Shown here: piece after piece, positions 52,908 to 61,205 of the stretch
How positions within the stretch are numbered: position 1 is the first letter of the stretch
Layout of the letters: every line of letters begins with the position of its first letter
From: Trichomonas vaginalis G3
Taxonomy: Eukaryota; Parabasalia; Trichomonadida; Trichomonadidae
Length of the DNA stretch: 64,000 nucleotides
Assembly: GCF_026262505.1 (NCBI RefSeq)
Contig: NW_026529132.1
Span: 45,355 to 109,354, forward strand
Reading direction: 5' to 3'
Translations under genes and position numbers: made by a program
Notes under the pieces: model-generated
Told to the model about the DNA's origin: nothing
Seen by the model: the letters and a program-made list of their open reading frames with translations, nothing else
Databases searched by the model: none

Positions 52908-53858
52908 ATGACGAATCCAAACAAGGACCCCTATGTTTCTAAAGCGACAAAGAAAGCACTCATGGTAAAAATCTTTAGTTCAACACCAAATGCTTGTTTA
53001 TGGATATCTTGGAAAACATTCCGAGGTATAGAGAAGATGGACCTCCATACTGGCTAATATTTGTCGGTCAAAACACAAGATACTGTGAAGCCATACCATT
53101 ACAGTCCAAAAATATTTTAGATGTGAAAACTGCTTTGACAATATTCGTTGACAAATACATCCAACAAAACTGACATCTGACTGTGAAAGTTCTTTCAATC
53201 AGACGATATTAAAAACTATCTGCGTTCAAAAATGTAAACCAATATTTCATTGTCGACCAAAAACCATTCTGCTCTTGGTGTCATTGACAGTTGTATAAAA
53301 ATCTTAAGAGACTTAAACCAACCACAAGGTGGTGAAGCAAATGAAATGTCATATGACGACAAGTATAGACACTTCTCCATGGCAAAGATGAGACAATTTT
53401 AAATATTTACAATAGCCGTAAACAAAAAGTTTAGGAAACCACTCCCGAAGAAATGAAAAACAACCCCGACTTAGAGAAAGACTATATATTTAATAGTTTA
53501 GTCAAAAGAGACAAACAAGAAAGAATGCCAGGCTTCAAACTTAAGAAAGGTGACAAAGTAAAAATAGAAATACCTAAACGCGACCCATATGAAAATACAT
53601 TGACTATGACAACAATGGGAACTCGACAGGTACTCGCATTCGTGTTCGTAAAAATAGAAGAAAGTATACAAGAGAAATATATGAAGTTTTAGGCAACATG
53701 GCAAAATGTACACACTGCAAGCAGAAGATAAAACTACTATTGTCAGACCTCGTTTCAAACTTGTCAAAGTTCAAGGTGGTATACTTTCAAAGACAGTTCC
53801 TAACAAATATAAGACAACTCCTGACGAATATGCTAAAGAAGTTGAAAATGACGACTAA
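52908..53858 (+). pseudogene. Retroviral-type (rve) integrase of element A, frameshifted
   Basis: From ATG 52908 (MTNPNKDPYVSKATKKAL) the pieces, in changing frames, include FMDILENIPRYREDGPPYW, GQNTRYCEAIPLQSKNIL, a SDCESSF motif (~53167-53190), HSALGV near 53271, then an open C-terminal part 53453-53690. The same C-terminal part is open in element B (63351-63923). Motif order fits the D-D-E core: D in FMDI, D in SDCE, and an acidic residue in ALGVID at the third position. The C-terminus (GDKVKIEIPKRDPYEN ... VRPRFKLVKV) is SH3/chromo-like. At least seven one-base indels. No N-terminal zinc finger is visible. The 3' end overlaps the fibre gene's stop (53855). Confidence 0.7.
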
Positions 53859-55545
53859 GCAATTCTATACCATGCGTAAATGTCATGTAAGGTGGCATGT
53901 AGTCTTTACTCTGTCCCGTTGTTTGCGTATATCCTGAAACGAAATGTGTATGGTTTCCTTCTCCCTGCGTGTCATCCCAGTAACAATTTATAGCAAACTT
54001 AACGTCGTCTTTAACATCATATCCTTTACCTTTTGTCATCCTGACCAATCCCAATATCTATGCTTATGCCAACCTGCTTGAGATGTACTTAAATCTATGT
54101 AGTGACTATGTGCAGGTAAATTTTCACCTGAAATCGTTTTACTTCCTCCTGTTTCCTTTGAAGAGTTTGCACAATACAAAAACCTGTCGACTATTTGTTC
54201 CCATGCACCAACACCAAACATTACTTGAGGACCTCTTGCTTCCATAGATGTATAAATAGAACCTACTGGGTTCATTAAATCAAAACATATGAGATATTAT
54301 AGGATTGTCTCTTTTGAACTTAAAATATAGTGCAACTATTTCAGGTTTCTTCTGGTTCATGTCAGAATATTTTTTATAATATAATCTTATGTTTTCAGGG
54401 TAGGTAAAGTCTTGACTATAATATTTATTTCTGTCATCTGTATAATAGTATACTATTCTCGTTTTTTCTATTGCATTATATCTTTTATATCTATAAAAAA
54501 TCTAAATATAATGTTAGCTTTTGTTCATCTACATGTGGTGTTCTTTCGTCATCTCCATAGTCATAATAGTATGGTGCTGGAGCTGGGTCAGGCAATGTCA
54601 TATCTGCCATTTCATAAACTCTTAAATATTTCTTTGTTCGTCTCCATATATGTTTAAGTAACAGTTGTTGTCTAATGGAACTTTAACTTGTGTACCATCG
54701 TTCTTTTTATAGCTTACATACATTTCATTGTTATTTTTCGGAATGAGTTTATACCGTGTACCATTTTCTAAGGACTGTACCAACTGCCATCTAAAATATT
54801 TATTTTCTTCATTGACAGAAAAGTCACCAACAATAGTTTCAATATTTTTTGTTCCAACTAAACTTTGGTATATTTCATTGACATATGTTTTATCTGCTTT
54901 CTTTTCAAGGCTAACGTTTAAGTCTGTTATTTCAGAAGATGTATGTGTATGTCCAACGTCACTTTTCCTGTTTAAGGTTTCTTGTAAGTTTGCAATATTT
55001 GCAATGGTATGTGTATGAGTCTTTTTAGAATATTCGTTTTCAGCTCTTGTCACTTCACTTGACATTTTATTGTCAACATATGTTTTGTCAGCTTTGTTGT
55101 CAACATCTGCTTTCGTTGCATATGTTGCATCTGCTCTGTCATGTTCTTCTTGAACTTTTTCAATGACATACTCTTTGTCAGCTTTGTTGTCAACATCTGC
55201 TTTCGTTGCATATGTTGCATCTGCTCTGTCATGTTCTTCTTGAACTTTTTCAATGACATACTCTTTGTCAGCTTTGTTGCCAACATCTGCTTTCAAAAGA
55301 AGTTCATCTATAGGTTTCTCGTTTAAAGTTCCTTTTGTTGGATTTATACAAACAGTATGGTTCTTATTGTCTTGAAACAGAAACTCATCTGTCAATGGGT
55401 TTAATGTCAGTTTTAAGTTTCCTTCTTTCAATGACTCAGATATCTTAGAATAGTTTGAAAAGTTTGTTGTGTTCTTATTTAGAGCTTGCAAAATGAGTTG
55501 TCGGTTGTGTTGTATTTCTCTCATAGACGCTGTTTCTTTCGACAT
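53855..55545 (-). CDS. Phage-like fibre with tail-collar domain (element A), frameshifted after residue 307
   Basis: From ATG 55545 an open frame of 307 codons: an N-terminal anchor (MSKETASMREIQHNRQLI), then trimeric-fibre repeats with KADVDNKADKEYVIEKVQEE occurring twice and TYVDNKMSSEVTRAENEYSK, HTHTIANI and VGHTHTSSEITDL. The gene continues after indels: a Tyr-rich middle (LPDPAPAPYYYDYGDDE), then PVGSIYTSMEARGPQVMFGV, WEQIVDRFLY, GGSKTISGENLPAHSHYI and a terminal PPYMT-type end. This last part is the phage tail-collar module (GSIY ... G-W-x-x-I-x-x-R-F-L ... GG ... LP-x-H-x-H). About 560 residues in all. It probably forms the receptor-binding spike of the particle. Confidence 0.75.
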
Positions 55546-55563
55546 TTTTATTCTAGATAAAAT
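55546..55563. promoter_or_regulatory. 18-bp palindromic divergent promoter (element A)
   Basis: The whole gap between the fibre ATG (minus) and the 282-aa protein ATG (plus) is TTTTATTCTAGATAAAAT, an almost perfect palindrome. The same 18 bp stands between the same two genes in element B (62055-62072). Confidence 0.6.
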
Positions 55564-56410
55564 ATGCTTCCAATAGAAAAAGAAAATTCAAGAGTTGCTA
55601 CAACTAAACCATTAGATGAACTTTTTACTAATGTCGGTCAAAGTTTGAGACAGAGACCGTAAAGCATGAAGGCTATCGTTTTGACTACCCGTTAAGATGG
55701 TTAAGAGACCCATCTGTCACAAAAGCTATTGGCTTTCGTAGAATGAAGTTTGTGTCTGTAGAAGATAAAGTTTTCCATTTATTGTAAGGTTTCATATAGA
55801 TTATATATCTGAAGGGAAACGAAAAATGTGGGAAGAAATTGAGCTAATACAAGTTGACCTTTCATCTTCTCTTACAGACTGCGTTAAAAAATATAGAAGA
55901 TAAAATAAATTCATGTTATGCAAAATATGCTGATGAATATGCAAATACCGAGAGCACACTTTATGTGAGAATTGTATATGACAAACAAAATTCACAAGTG
56001 TCATTTCAAATCTACGAAGACAATCCAAAGAAAGACGAACAAATATATACAGAATTCACTGCAATGTCATGGTATTATTTGCAAAGAATGTTAAATCAGA
56101 AAGTCGAACTTCCTTTAGCAAATATTTACAGTCGATATGCAAGAGATGAACCATATTTATTTAAAGATGTTTTCGACCCAGCTGCTATTATTGTTCATGC
56201 TTCATTTTCTGCGCCCAAAACTCTTTCTTATGCTTGGCAAATGACTTTTACGAAAAACCTACAAAGTTATACGAACCACCAAGTGGAAGTATTTCAGACT
56301 TTCAAGTATGGTTTACTACAGATGGAAGAAAAAGAATAATTCCATTATACCATGTGTTTTACTTAGAACTTAGTTTCATATACAACTACTATCGAACGGT
56401 AAAAATATAA
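55564..56410 (+). pseudogene. Copy of the 282-aa element protein (element A), frameshifted
   Basis: Starts MLPIEKENSRVATTKPLDEL and ends FYLELSFIYNYYRTVKI at 56410, collinear with the intact 282-aa gene of element B (61206-62054). At least two frame breaks lie near 55640 and 55770-55855; the frame 55854-56339 covers the middle. Amino-acid identity to B is high at both ends and much lower in the middle, as in the fibre. It pairs head to head with the fibre gene, so the two products may act together. No family recognised. Confidence 0.6.
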
Positions 56411-56412
56411 TT

Positions 56413-56655
56413 TTAATACGGTTGAGGTGTTGGATTTGGTTGCCAACTAGACTGTGGTGCAGGTTCAGGCTGTTGTATAACAGGAGCTTGTTCTTCTGGT
56501 TCAGGGTCTTTAGGTATAATACCAACGAACTGACCTACTCTTTTACCAATATTTTTGACACCGTTCCATACTCCTCTTCCTACGGTTTTTATTCCATTCC
56601 ATATACCTCTTCCAACATTTCGAAAGAAGTTTCCAATACTACTGAAGAAACCCAT
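56413..56655 (-). CDS. 80-aa amphipathic Gly-rich protein, pVI-like candidate (element A)
   Basis: MGFFSSIGNFFRNVGRGIWN, then an internal repeat of about 11 residues (VGRGIWNGIK / VGRGVWNGVK / IGKRVGQFVG) that would make a strongly amphipathic helix, then a Pro/Gln/Glu tail (PEPEEQAPVIQQPEPAPQSS). Nearly identical to the element B copy at 60961-61203. Membrane-active minor capsid proteins of adenovirus type (pVI/mu-like) have this kind of design. The role is inferred from composition only. It converges with the 282-aa gene 2 bp away. Confidence 0.6.
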   Translation of the reverse strand: MGFFSSIGNFFRNVGRGIWNGIKTVGRGVWNGVKNIGKRVGQFVGIIPKDPEPEEQAPVIQQPEPAPQSSWQPNPTPQPY

Positions 56656-56673
56656 TTTACTATATGTAAAAAT

Positions 56674-57035
56674 CTAATGTCCGCCTAGTCTCTTACGTTT
56701 CCTGTTGAGTTCCATAGCATTCTTTAACTGGAGCTCATACATTCTGTTTCTCCTCTGGTAGAAAACATATTCTGGGTCAACTCCTGTGTTCGCGTCATCT
56801 GCATAAAGTTGTTATATCCCACTTCAGGGTTTGTATAAAACTCTTTCCATCTCATATTTGCATACCATGGTGGCAAACCTAACGCAGCGTCATTTGACAT
56901 GGCAGTTTGCATTTGTACATCTGTTGGCACTTGACCATAGTTTGCCATTGCAGTTTGTATTCTAACTTCATTTGGAATATTCTCTGGGTTTGGTTGTCCA
57001 GGTTGCTGTGCATTCGCTAAGTTCTGTGCGTCCAT
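56674..57035 (-). CDS. 120-aa protein with basic C-terminus (element A), one frameshift
   Basis: MDAQNLANAQQPGQPNPENI, then repeated NEVRIQTAMANYGQVPTDVQMQT units and LPPWYANMRWKEFYTNPEVG. The frame breaks near 56815; the remainder (VFYQRRNRMYELQLKNA, then MELRRKRKRLGGH) is in the next frame to a stop at 56674. The intact copy is in element B (60580-60942). The Arg-rich end could bind DNA inside a virion. No family recognised. Confidence 0.6.
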
Positions 57036-57058
57036 TTAATATTAGATAAAAATATCTC

Positions 57059-57190
57059 TTACGAGTACATATACTGAACATTTGCAGGCATTGGTTCATC
57101 TTCATATTCTCTATATCTTTCTGCCACGTCAAATAAATAAATGACACAATGGAAAAAACCTAAAACAAGTAGTCCTATTTCAAACCACAT
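57059..57190 (-). CDS. 43-aa single-pass membrane protein (element A)
   Basis: MWFEIGLLVLGFFHCVIYLF then DVAERYREYEDEPMPANVQY and MYS before TAA. One N-terminal transmembrane helix and an acidic tail. Its ATG overlaps the last codons of the methyltransferase gene in another frame (16 nt). The same ORF, same length, is in element B (60426-60557), where the methyltransferase itself is broken but this frame is intact, which supports coding. Confidence 0.6.
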   Translation of the reverse strand: MWFEIGLLVLGFFHCVIYLFDVAERYREYEDEPMPANVQYMYS

Positions 57191-57993
57191 TTAGTTACCA
57201 ATAAAATTTCTTTGTTATGACACTTTCTCCAGTTTATGGGACCTCTCTCATATTCTATCTTGTCATATATAAACTCATAGTCATGTATGTCCTCTAACCA
57301 TCTCATAACGGTTTCCAAACCACTTTTATCGGATGTAAAGTAAAAGCATGGATGGTTATGTAAAACGTCTAAAGTTTCTAAAGAGTCTCTCAAAGTCCAG
57401 TCTACTTGGTATTGAAAATCCCATGTGTTATAGAACGGTGGGTCCACTATAAAGAAAACATTTTCCTTGTCTTTATATTTTTCATACAACTCTGTCCAAT
57501 GACATCTCACAAACTCTATACCCTCAATATATTTTTCTATGTTCTCTTTGAAAACATTTGTATAGTTAAGATATAAAACTTTTGACATAAGTGTTTCAAT
57601 GTCATGAACTCTTATAGCACCACTATATAATAGTCTAGCAGATATACTATTCCAGTCTATATATTCTGCTTTTTTCAAAACCTCTCTCACAATATTTTTC
57701 TTATCTAATGGTATACGTTCCATCTTACCTATAGGTATCTTTTCTTTCAACTCACTCAATATTTTGTTTGTGTCTGGTATATGTTTGAGACGGTTCATAT
57801 AGTTGTCGAAGTCATTGCATATAATCTTTGAGTCTGGGAATATTGTATGACATAAATGGGATATATAGAAACTTCCACCGAACAAATCTACAAATGTTAG
57901 ACCATTCGGTAGTTTCTTAAGTTCTCTCAATATAATATCTTTACATTTACTCTTATTTCCAAAGAACGGTAACGGTGGTTTTGTAAAATTCAT
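57175..57993 (-). CDS. D12-class DNA adenine-N6 methyltransferase (element A, intact)
   Basis: Intact 272-aa frame. The order is that of Dam/D12 enzymes: PFFGNKSK (9-16, the SAM-site K/G-x-K motif), FVDLFGGSFYISH (34-46, motif I), CNDFDNY (59-65), and FFIVDPPFYNTW (180-191, motif IV, DPPY class with Phe). The C-terminal half has the strand-helix pattern of the family. It would put a methyl group on adenine N6, using S-adenosylmethionine. Trichomonad DNA is known to carry 6-methyladenine, and Dam-like genes are associated with their Maverick elements. It is the first gene from the right terminus; a near-identical broken copy is in element B. Confidence 0.9.
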   Translation of the reverse strand: MNFTKPPLPFFGNKSKCKDIILRELKKLPNGLTFVDLFGGSFYISHLCHTIFPDSKIICNDFDNYMNRLKHIPDTNKILSELKEKIPIGKMERIPLDKKNIVREVLKKAEYIDWNSISARLLYSGAIRVHDIETLMSKVLYLNYTNVFKENIEKYIEGIEFVRCHWTELYEKYKDKENVFFIVDPPFYNTWDFQYQVDWTLRDSLETLDVLHNHPCFYFTSDKSGLETVMRWLEDIHDYEFIYDKIEYERGPINWRKCHNKEILLVTKCGLK

Positions 57994-58233
57994 TTATATA
58001 TAATAATAAAAATGTTTTTTCCTGAAAAGTGACAGAAAAGTGACAAAACATGTACGAAGAAGTCTTGAAAATTCAAGAGGGTAGAAAAGAGGTTAGAAAA
58101 GAGGTTATATCTAACCTTCTACCCTAAACATTATTTTTGTCTGATTTTACGAAGAAGTCTTGACAAAACATGAAAACATATATAATTTGTGAAAAGCTCC
58201 TGGAAGACCCGTATATAAAAACTTCATTATACT
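57994..58233. other. Right subterminal region of element A
   Basis: Non-coding. From the gene outward: an AT-rich promoter (TATATATAATAATAAAAA), GTGACAGAAAAGTGACAAAA, two array-type units (ACGAAGAAGTCTTGA), a GGGTAG module (58066-58138), and a stretch shared with element B up to the inverted repeat. There are only two 25-bp-type units here against more than twenty at the left end. Confidence 0.65.
58066..58138 (-). repeat. GGGTAG module, copy 8 (reverse, absent from element B)
   Basis: AAGAGGGTAGAAAAGAGGTT units with GGTTATATCTAACC in place of GGGTATATCTACCC: both arms changed together, so the palindrome is kept. The equivalent place in element B has no module; the two sequences rejoin at CATGTTTTGTCA, which occurs on both sides of the insertion in A. 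Confidence 0.8.
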
Positions 58234-58280
58234 AAACATCTTCAGGGCTAGAAGGGGCGCAGCCCCTGGAAGCCCCACTA

Positions 58281-58282
<2 letters not shown>
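58234..58282 (-). repeat. Terminal inverted repeat of element A, right
   Basis: Read inward from the end it starts GGTAGTGGGGCTTCC like the left end, but the inner hairpin is AGGGGC / tgc / GCCCCT rather than AGGCAC / ttc / GTGCCT. Two base pairs are changed on both arms, so pairing is kept. Confidence 0.85.
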
Positions 58283-58317
<35 letters not shown>

Positions 58318-58320
<3 letters not shown>

Positions 58321-58322
58321 GT
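58318..58322. repeat. Target site duplication AAGGT, right
   Basis: Matches 34273-34277 outside the other terminus. See that entry. Confidence 0.75.
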
Positions 58323-58420
58323 TTGCTTTGTAATTAAATCCAATCATGTCTTTTCTCATCGCCTTCAGGATGAACAACTTATTTGTCACCTTTCATTATT
58401 TTTTGTTGCAATAGCATTGA

Positions 58421-59155
58421 TTAATTACGAGTAGTTTATATATTGAATTCGGATCAAATAAAACTGTTTCTATTCCGGATTCTCTTAAAGATTATGCAAA
58501 TTATGTCAATATTACTATTGGAGAGGGTTTTGAATACGTTCCAAGACATTGCTTTTCCAAATTTATTAATCTCATCAATATCACACTCGCAGAATCAATA
58601 TTAGAACTTGGTGAAGAACCTTTCTACCTCACAAAAATCGAATACATCTTTTTACCAAAAAAAGTTAAGACATTATTCCCAGCAAACTCATTTGATAGTT
58701 TGACAACTTTAAAAGCCTTTGATGTTGATATCAAGAATCCCTACTTTTGCTCAGAGGATGGAGTCTTATTCACTAAAAACAAAGATAAGTTAGTTCATTA
58801 TCCAGCTTCCAAAGCTGAACAGTTTTACACAATCCCTAATACAGTTATCAGATGCTTATTTTCATGTTTTACCGATACAAAAAATTTAAATTTCTTAGTT
58901 ATTCCAGAATCTGTTGTCTATTTTGAATCCGCTGCTTTTCTAAAATGCAATAGTATCAAAAACATTACGGTTTTCCGTCATCCAAGACAAGAAAAAATTA
59001 AATTTTTAGGAACGAATTTTTCGGAAACTACTTTCCAAAAAGAAAATATAACATACATTTATCCTCCACATGATTTAAAGACTTGTAAGAATATAATGTT
59101 AAATCAACTTCATAATTTTCCAATAAACGTTTTTATTCTTATGGTAGAATCATAA
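58421..59155 (+). pseudogene. BspA-like leucine-rich-repeat protein, 5' end damaged
   Basis: Open frame without an ATG after a TGA at 58418: KTVSIPDSLKDY, then repeated units of the LRR_5/BspA kind (ITIGEGFEYVPRHCFSKFIN, LITLAESI-like, LVIPESVVYFESAAFLKC, ITVF). TvBspA-like surface proteins form one of the largest trichomonad families. The region just upstream contains FFVAIALI in another frame, which may be the remains of a signal peptide, so a frameshift probably separates it. There is no C-terminal membrane anchor. The gene sits in the 1.07-kb host segment between the two viral elements, and element A ends ~100 bp upstream of it. Confidence 0.7.
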
Positions 59156-59389
59156 AAATGTATTGAACTCATATTTAAAATAATGTTACTGTAATTTTAT
59201 TTATTTTTGAGAAATTTTCTTTATTTTTAAACTTCATAATGCAATTATATATTTACATAGATAGAACACAATAATTTAGATGAATATTTATAATTGTATT
59301 GCTGTATTGAGGTATTCCGGAATTCGATATAGGTTATTTGTCAGAAATATTAATGCAAAAATGTATGTGTACAATATTTTGGCATTACT

Positions 59390-59391
<2 letters not shown>
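59156..59391. other. Host spacer between the LRR gene and element B
   Basis: AT-rich, no gene. The five bases just before the A-tract, ACTGC (59387-59391), are the expected left target duplication of element B. Confidence 0.5.
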
Positions 59392-59457
<66 letters not shown>

Positions 59458-59459
<2 letters not shown>

Positions 59460-59506
59460 TAGTGGGGCTTCCAGGCACTTCGTGCCTTCTAGCCCTGAGG
59501 ATGATT
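59458..59506 (+). repeat. Terminal inverted repeat of element B, left
   Basis: Identical to the left end of element A over the hairpin region (GGTAGTGGGGCTTCC through AGCCCTGAGGATGA), although the adjoining genes correspond to the right end of A. Confidence 0.85.
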
Positions 59507-59625
59507 GATATAATGAAGTTCTTATATACGGGTCTTCCAGGAGCTTTTCACAAAATATATATGTTTTCATGTTTTGTCACTTTTCTGTCACTTTTCAGGG
59601 AAAAAACATTTTTATTGTATATAAA

Positions 59626-60441
59626 ATGAATTTTACAAAACCACCGTTACCCTTCTTTGGAAATAAGAGTAGATGTAAAGATATTCTATTGAGAGAACTT
59701 AAGAAACTACCGAATGGTCTAACATTTGTAGATTTGTTCGGTGGAAGTTTCTATATATCTCATTTGTGCCATACAATATTTCCTGACTCAAAGATTATAT
59801 GCAATGACTTCGACAACTATATGAACCGTCTCAAACATATACCAGACACAAACAAAATATTGAAAGAGTTAAAAGAAAAGATACCTATAGGTAAGATGGA
59901 ACGTATACCATTAGATAAGAAAAATACTGTCAGAGAGGTTTTGAAAAAGGCAGAGTATATTGACTGGGATAGTATATCTGCTAGACTATTATATAGTGGT
60001 GCTATAAGAGTTCATGACATTGAAACACTTATGTCAAAAGTTTTATATCTTAACTATACAAATGTTTTCAAAGAGAACATAGAAAAATATATTGAGGTAT
60101 AGAGTTTGTGAGATGTCATTGGACAGATTTGTATGAAAAATATAAAGACAAGGAAAATGTTTTCTTTATAGTGGACCCGCCGTTCTATAACACATGGGAT
60201 TTTCAATACCAAGTAGACTGGACTTTGAGAGACTCTTTAGAAACTTTAGACGTTTTACATAACCATCCATGCTTTTACTTTACATCCGATAAAAGTGGTT
60301 GGAAACCGTTATGAGATGGTTAGAGGACATACATGACTATGATTTAGATACGATAAGATAGAATATGAGAGAGGTCCTATAAACTGGAGAAAGTGTCATA
60401 ACAAAGAAATTTTACTAGTAAGTAAATGTGGTTTGAAATAG
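59626..60441 (+). pseudogene. D12-class adenine methyltransferase (element B), frameshifted
   Basis: Aligns throughout with the intact gene of element A. Frame breaks fall after residue ~158 (IEKYIEV, near 60098), at SGWKPL (~60296) and near 60340. The catalytic DPPF segment lies in the piece 60108-60314. It is predicted inactive as read, or mis-sequenced. Confidence 0.8.
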
Positions 60442-60557
60442 GACTACTTGTTTTAGGTTTTTTCCATTGTGTCATTTACTTATTTGACGTGGCAGAAAGA
60501 TATAGAGAATATGAAGATGAACCAATGCCTGCAAATGTTCAGTATATGTACTCGTAA
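60426..60557 (+). CDS. 43-aa single-pass membrane protein (element B)
   Basis: Same length and essentially the same sequence as 57059-57190 in element A (MWFEIGLLVLGFFHCVIYLF start, acidic tail). Its ATG overlaps the end of the methyltransferase gene. Confidence 0.6.
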   Translation: MWFEIGLLVLGFFHCVIYLFDVAERYREYEDEPMPANVQYMYS

Positions 60558-60579
60558 GAGTTATTTATCTAATATTAAA

Positions 60580-60942
60580 ATGGACGCACAGAACTTAGCG
60601 AATGCACAGCAACCTGGACAACCAAACCCAGAGAATATTCCAAATGAAGTTAGAATACAAACTGCAATGGCAAACTATGGTCAAGTGCCAACAGATGTAC
60701 AAATGCAAACTACCATGTCAAATGACGCTGCGTTAGGTTTGCCACCATGGTATGCAAATATGAGATGGAAAGAGTTTTATACAAACCCTGAAGTGGGATA
60801 TAAACAACTCTATGCAGATGACGCGAACACAGGAGTTGACCCAGAGTATGTTTTCTACCAGAGGAGAAATAGAATGTATGAGCTCCAGTTAAAGAATGCT
60901 ATGGAACTCAGAAGGAAACGTAAGAGACTAGGCGGACATTAG
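60580..60942 (+). CDS. 120-aa protein with basic C-terminus (element B, intact)
   Basis: Starts at ATG 60580 (MDAQNLANAQQPGQPNPENI); the frame also extends upstream, but that overlaps the 43-aa gene. Contains two related units (NEVRIQTAMANYGQVP / TDVQMQTTMSNDAALGLP), PPWYANMRWKEFYTNPEVGY and the Arg/Lys-rich end RRNRMYELQLKNA ... RRKRKRLGGH. Possible nucleoprotein or internal virion protein; not recognised. Confidence 0.65.
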   Translation: MDAQNLANAQQPGQPNPENIPNEVRIQTAMANYGQVPTDVQMQTTMSNDAALGLPPWYANMRWKEFYTNPEVGYKQLYADDANTGVDPEYVFYQRRNRMYELQLKNAMELRRKRKRLGGH

Positions 60943-60960
60943 ATTTTTACATATAGTAAA

Positions 60961-61203
60961 ATGGGTTTCTTTGGAAGAATAGGAAACTTCTTTCGAAATG
61001 TTGGAAGAGGTATATGGAATGGAATAAAATCTGTCGGAAGAGGAATTTGGAACGGTGTCAAAAATATTGGTAAAAGAGTAGGTCAGTTCGTTGGTATTAT
61101 ACCTAAAGACCCTGAACCAGAAGAACAAGCTCCTGTTATACAACAGCCTGAACCTGCACCACAGTCTAGTTGGCAACCAAATCCAACACCTCAACCGTAT
61201 TAA
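60961..61203 (+). CDS. 80-aa amphipathic Gly-rich protein, pVI-like candidate (element B)
   Basis: Differs from the element A copy at only a few residues (GR for SS at 5-6, S for T in IKSVGRG, I for V in GIWNG). The repeat of aromatic/Gly turns and the Pro/Gln tail are kept, which argues that the protein is under constraint. It converges with the 282-aa gene 2 bp away. Confidence 0.6.
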   Translation: MGFFGRIGNFFRNVGRGIWNGIKSVGRGIWNGVKNIGKRVGQFVGIIPKDPEPEEQAPVIQQPEPAPQSSWQPNPTPQPY

Positions 61204-61205
61204 AA

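Larger units (their letters stand above)
34278..58317. mobile_element. Complete Polinton/Maverick-like integrated virus, element A (24,040 bp)
   Basis: The outermost bases are A30 on the left and T35 on the right, then terminal inverted repeats with conserved hairpins, flanked by AAGGT duplications. Inside are about 20 compactly packed genes in both orientations. They include capsid candidates, an A32/FtsK-like ATPase, an SF3 helicase, a retroviral-type integrase, a D12 methyltransferase, KilA-N proteins, an HNH nuclease and a phage-like fibre. This combination is that of Polintons/Mavericks and Polinton-like viruses, which are abundant in trichomonads. No protein-primed PolB was recognised. 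Several genes carry frameshifts, so the copy may be partly dead or partly mis-sequenced. A second copy starts at 59392. Confidence 0.88.

Noticed and set aside
58147-58389. 80-aa minus-strand frame with poly-Lys across the right terminus
   Set aside because: The poly-Lys is the T35 tract of the element end, and the frame crosses the insertion junction, so it is not a gene.
59280-59570. Frames with poly-Lys or poly-Phe at the start of element B
   Set aside because: Produced by the A66 tract; no gene.
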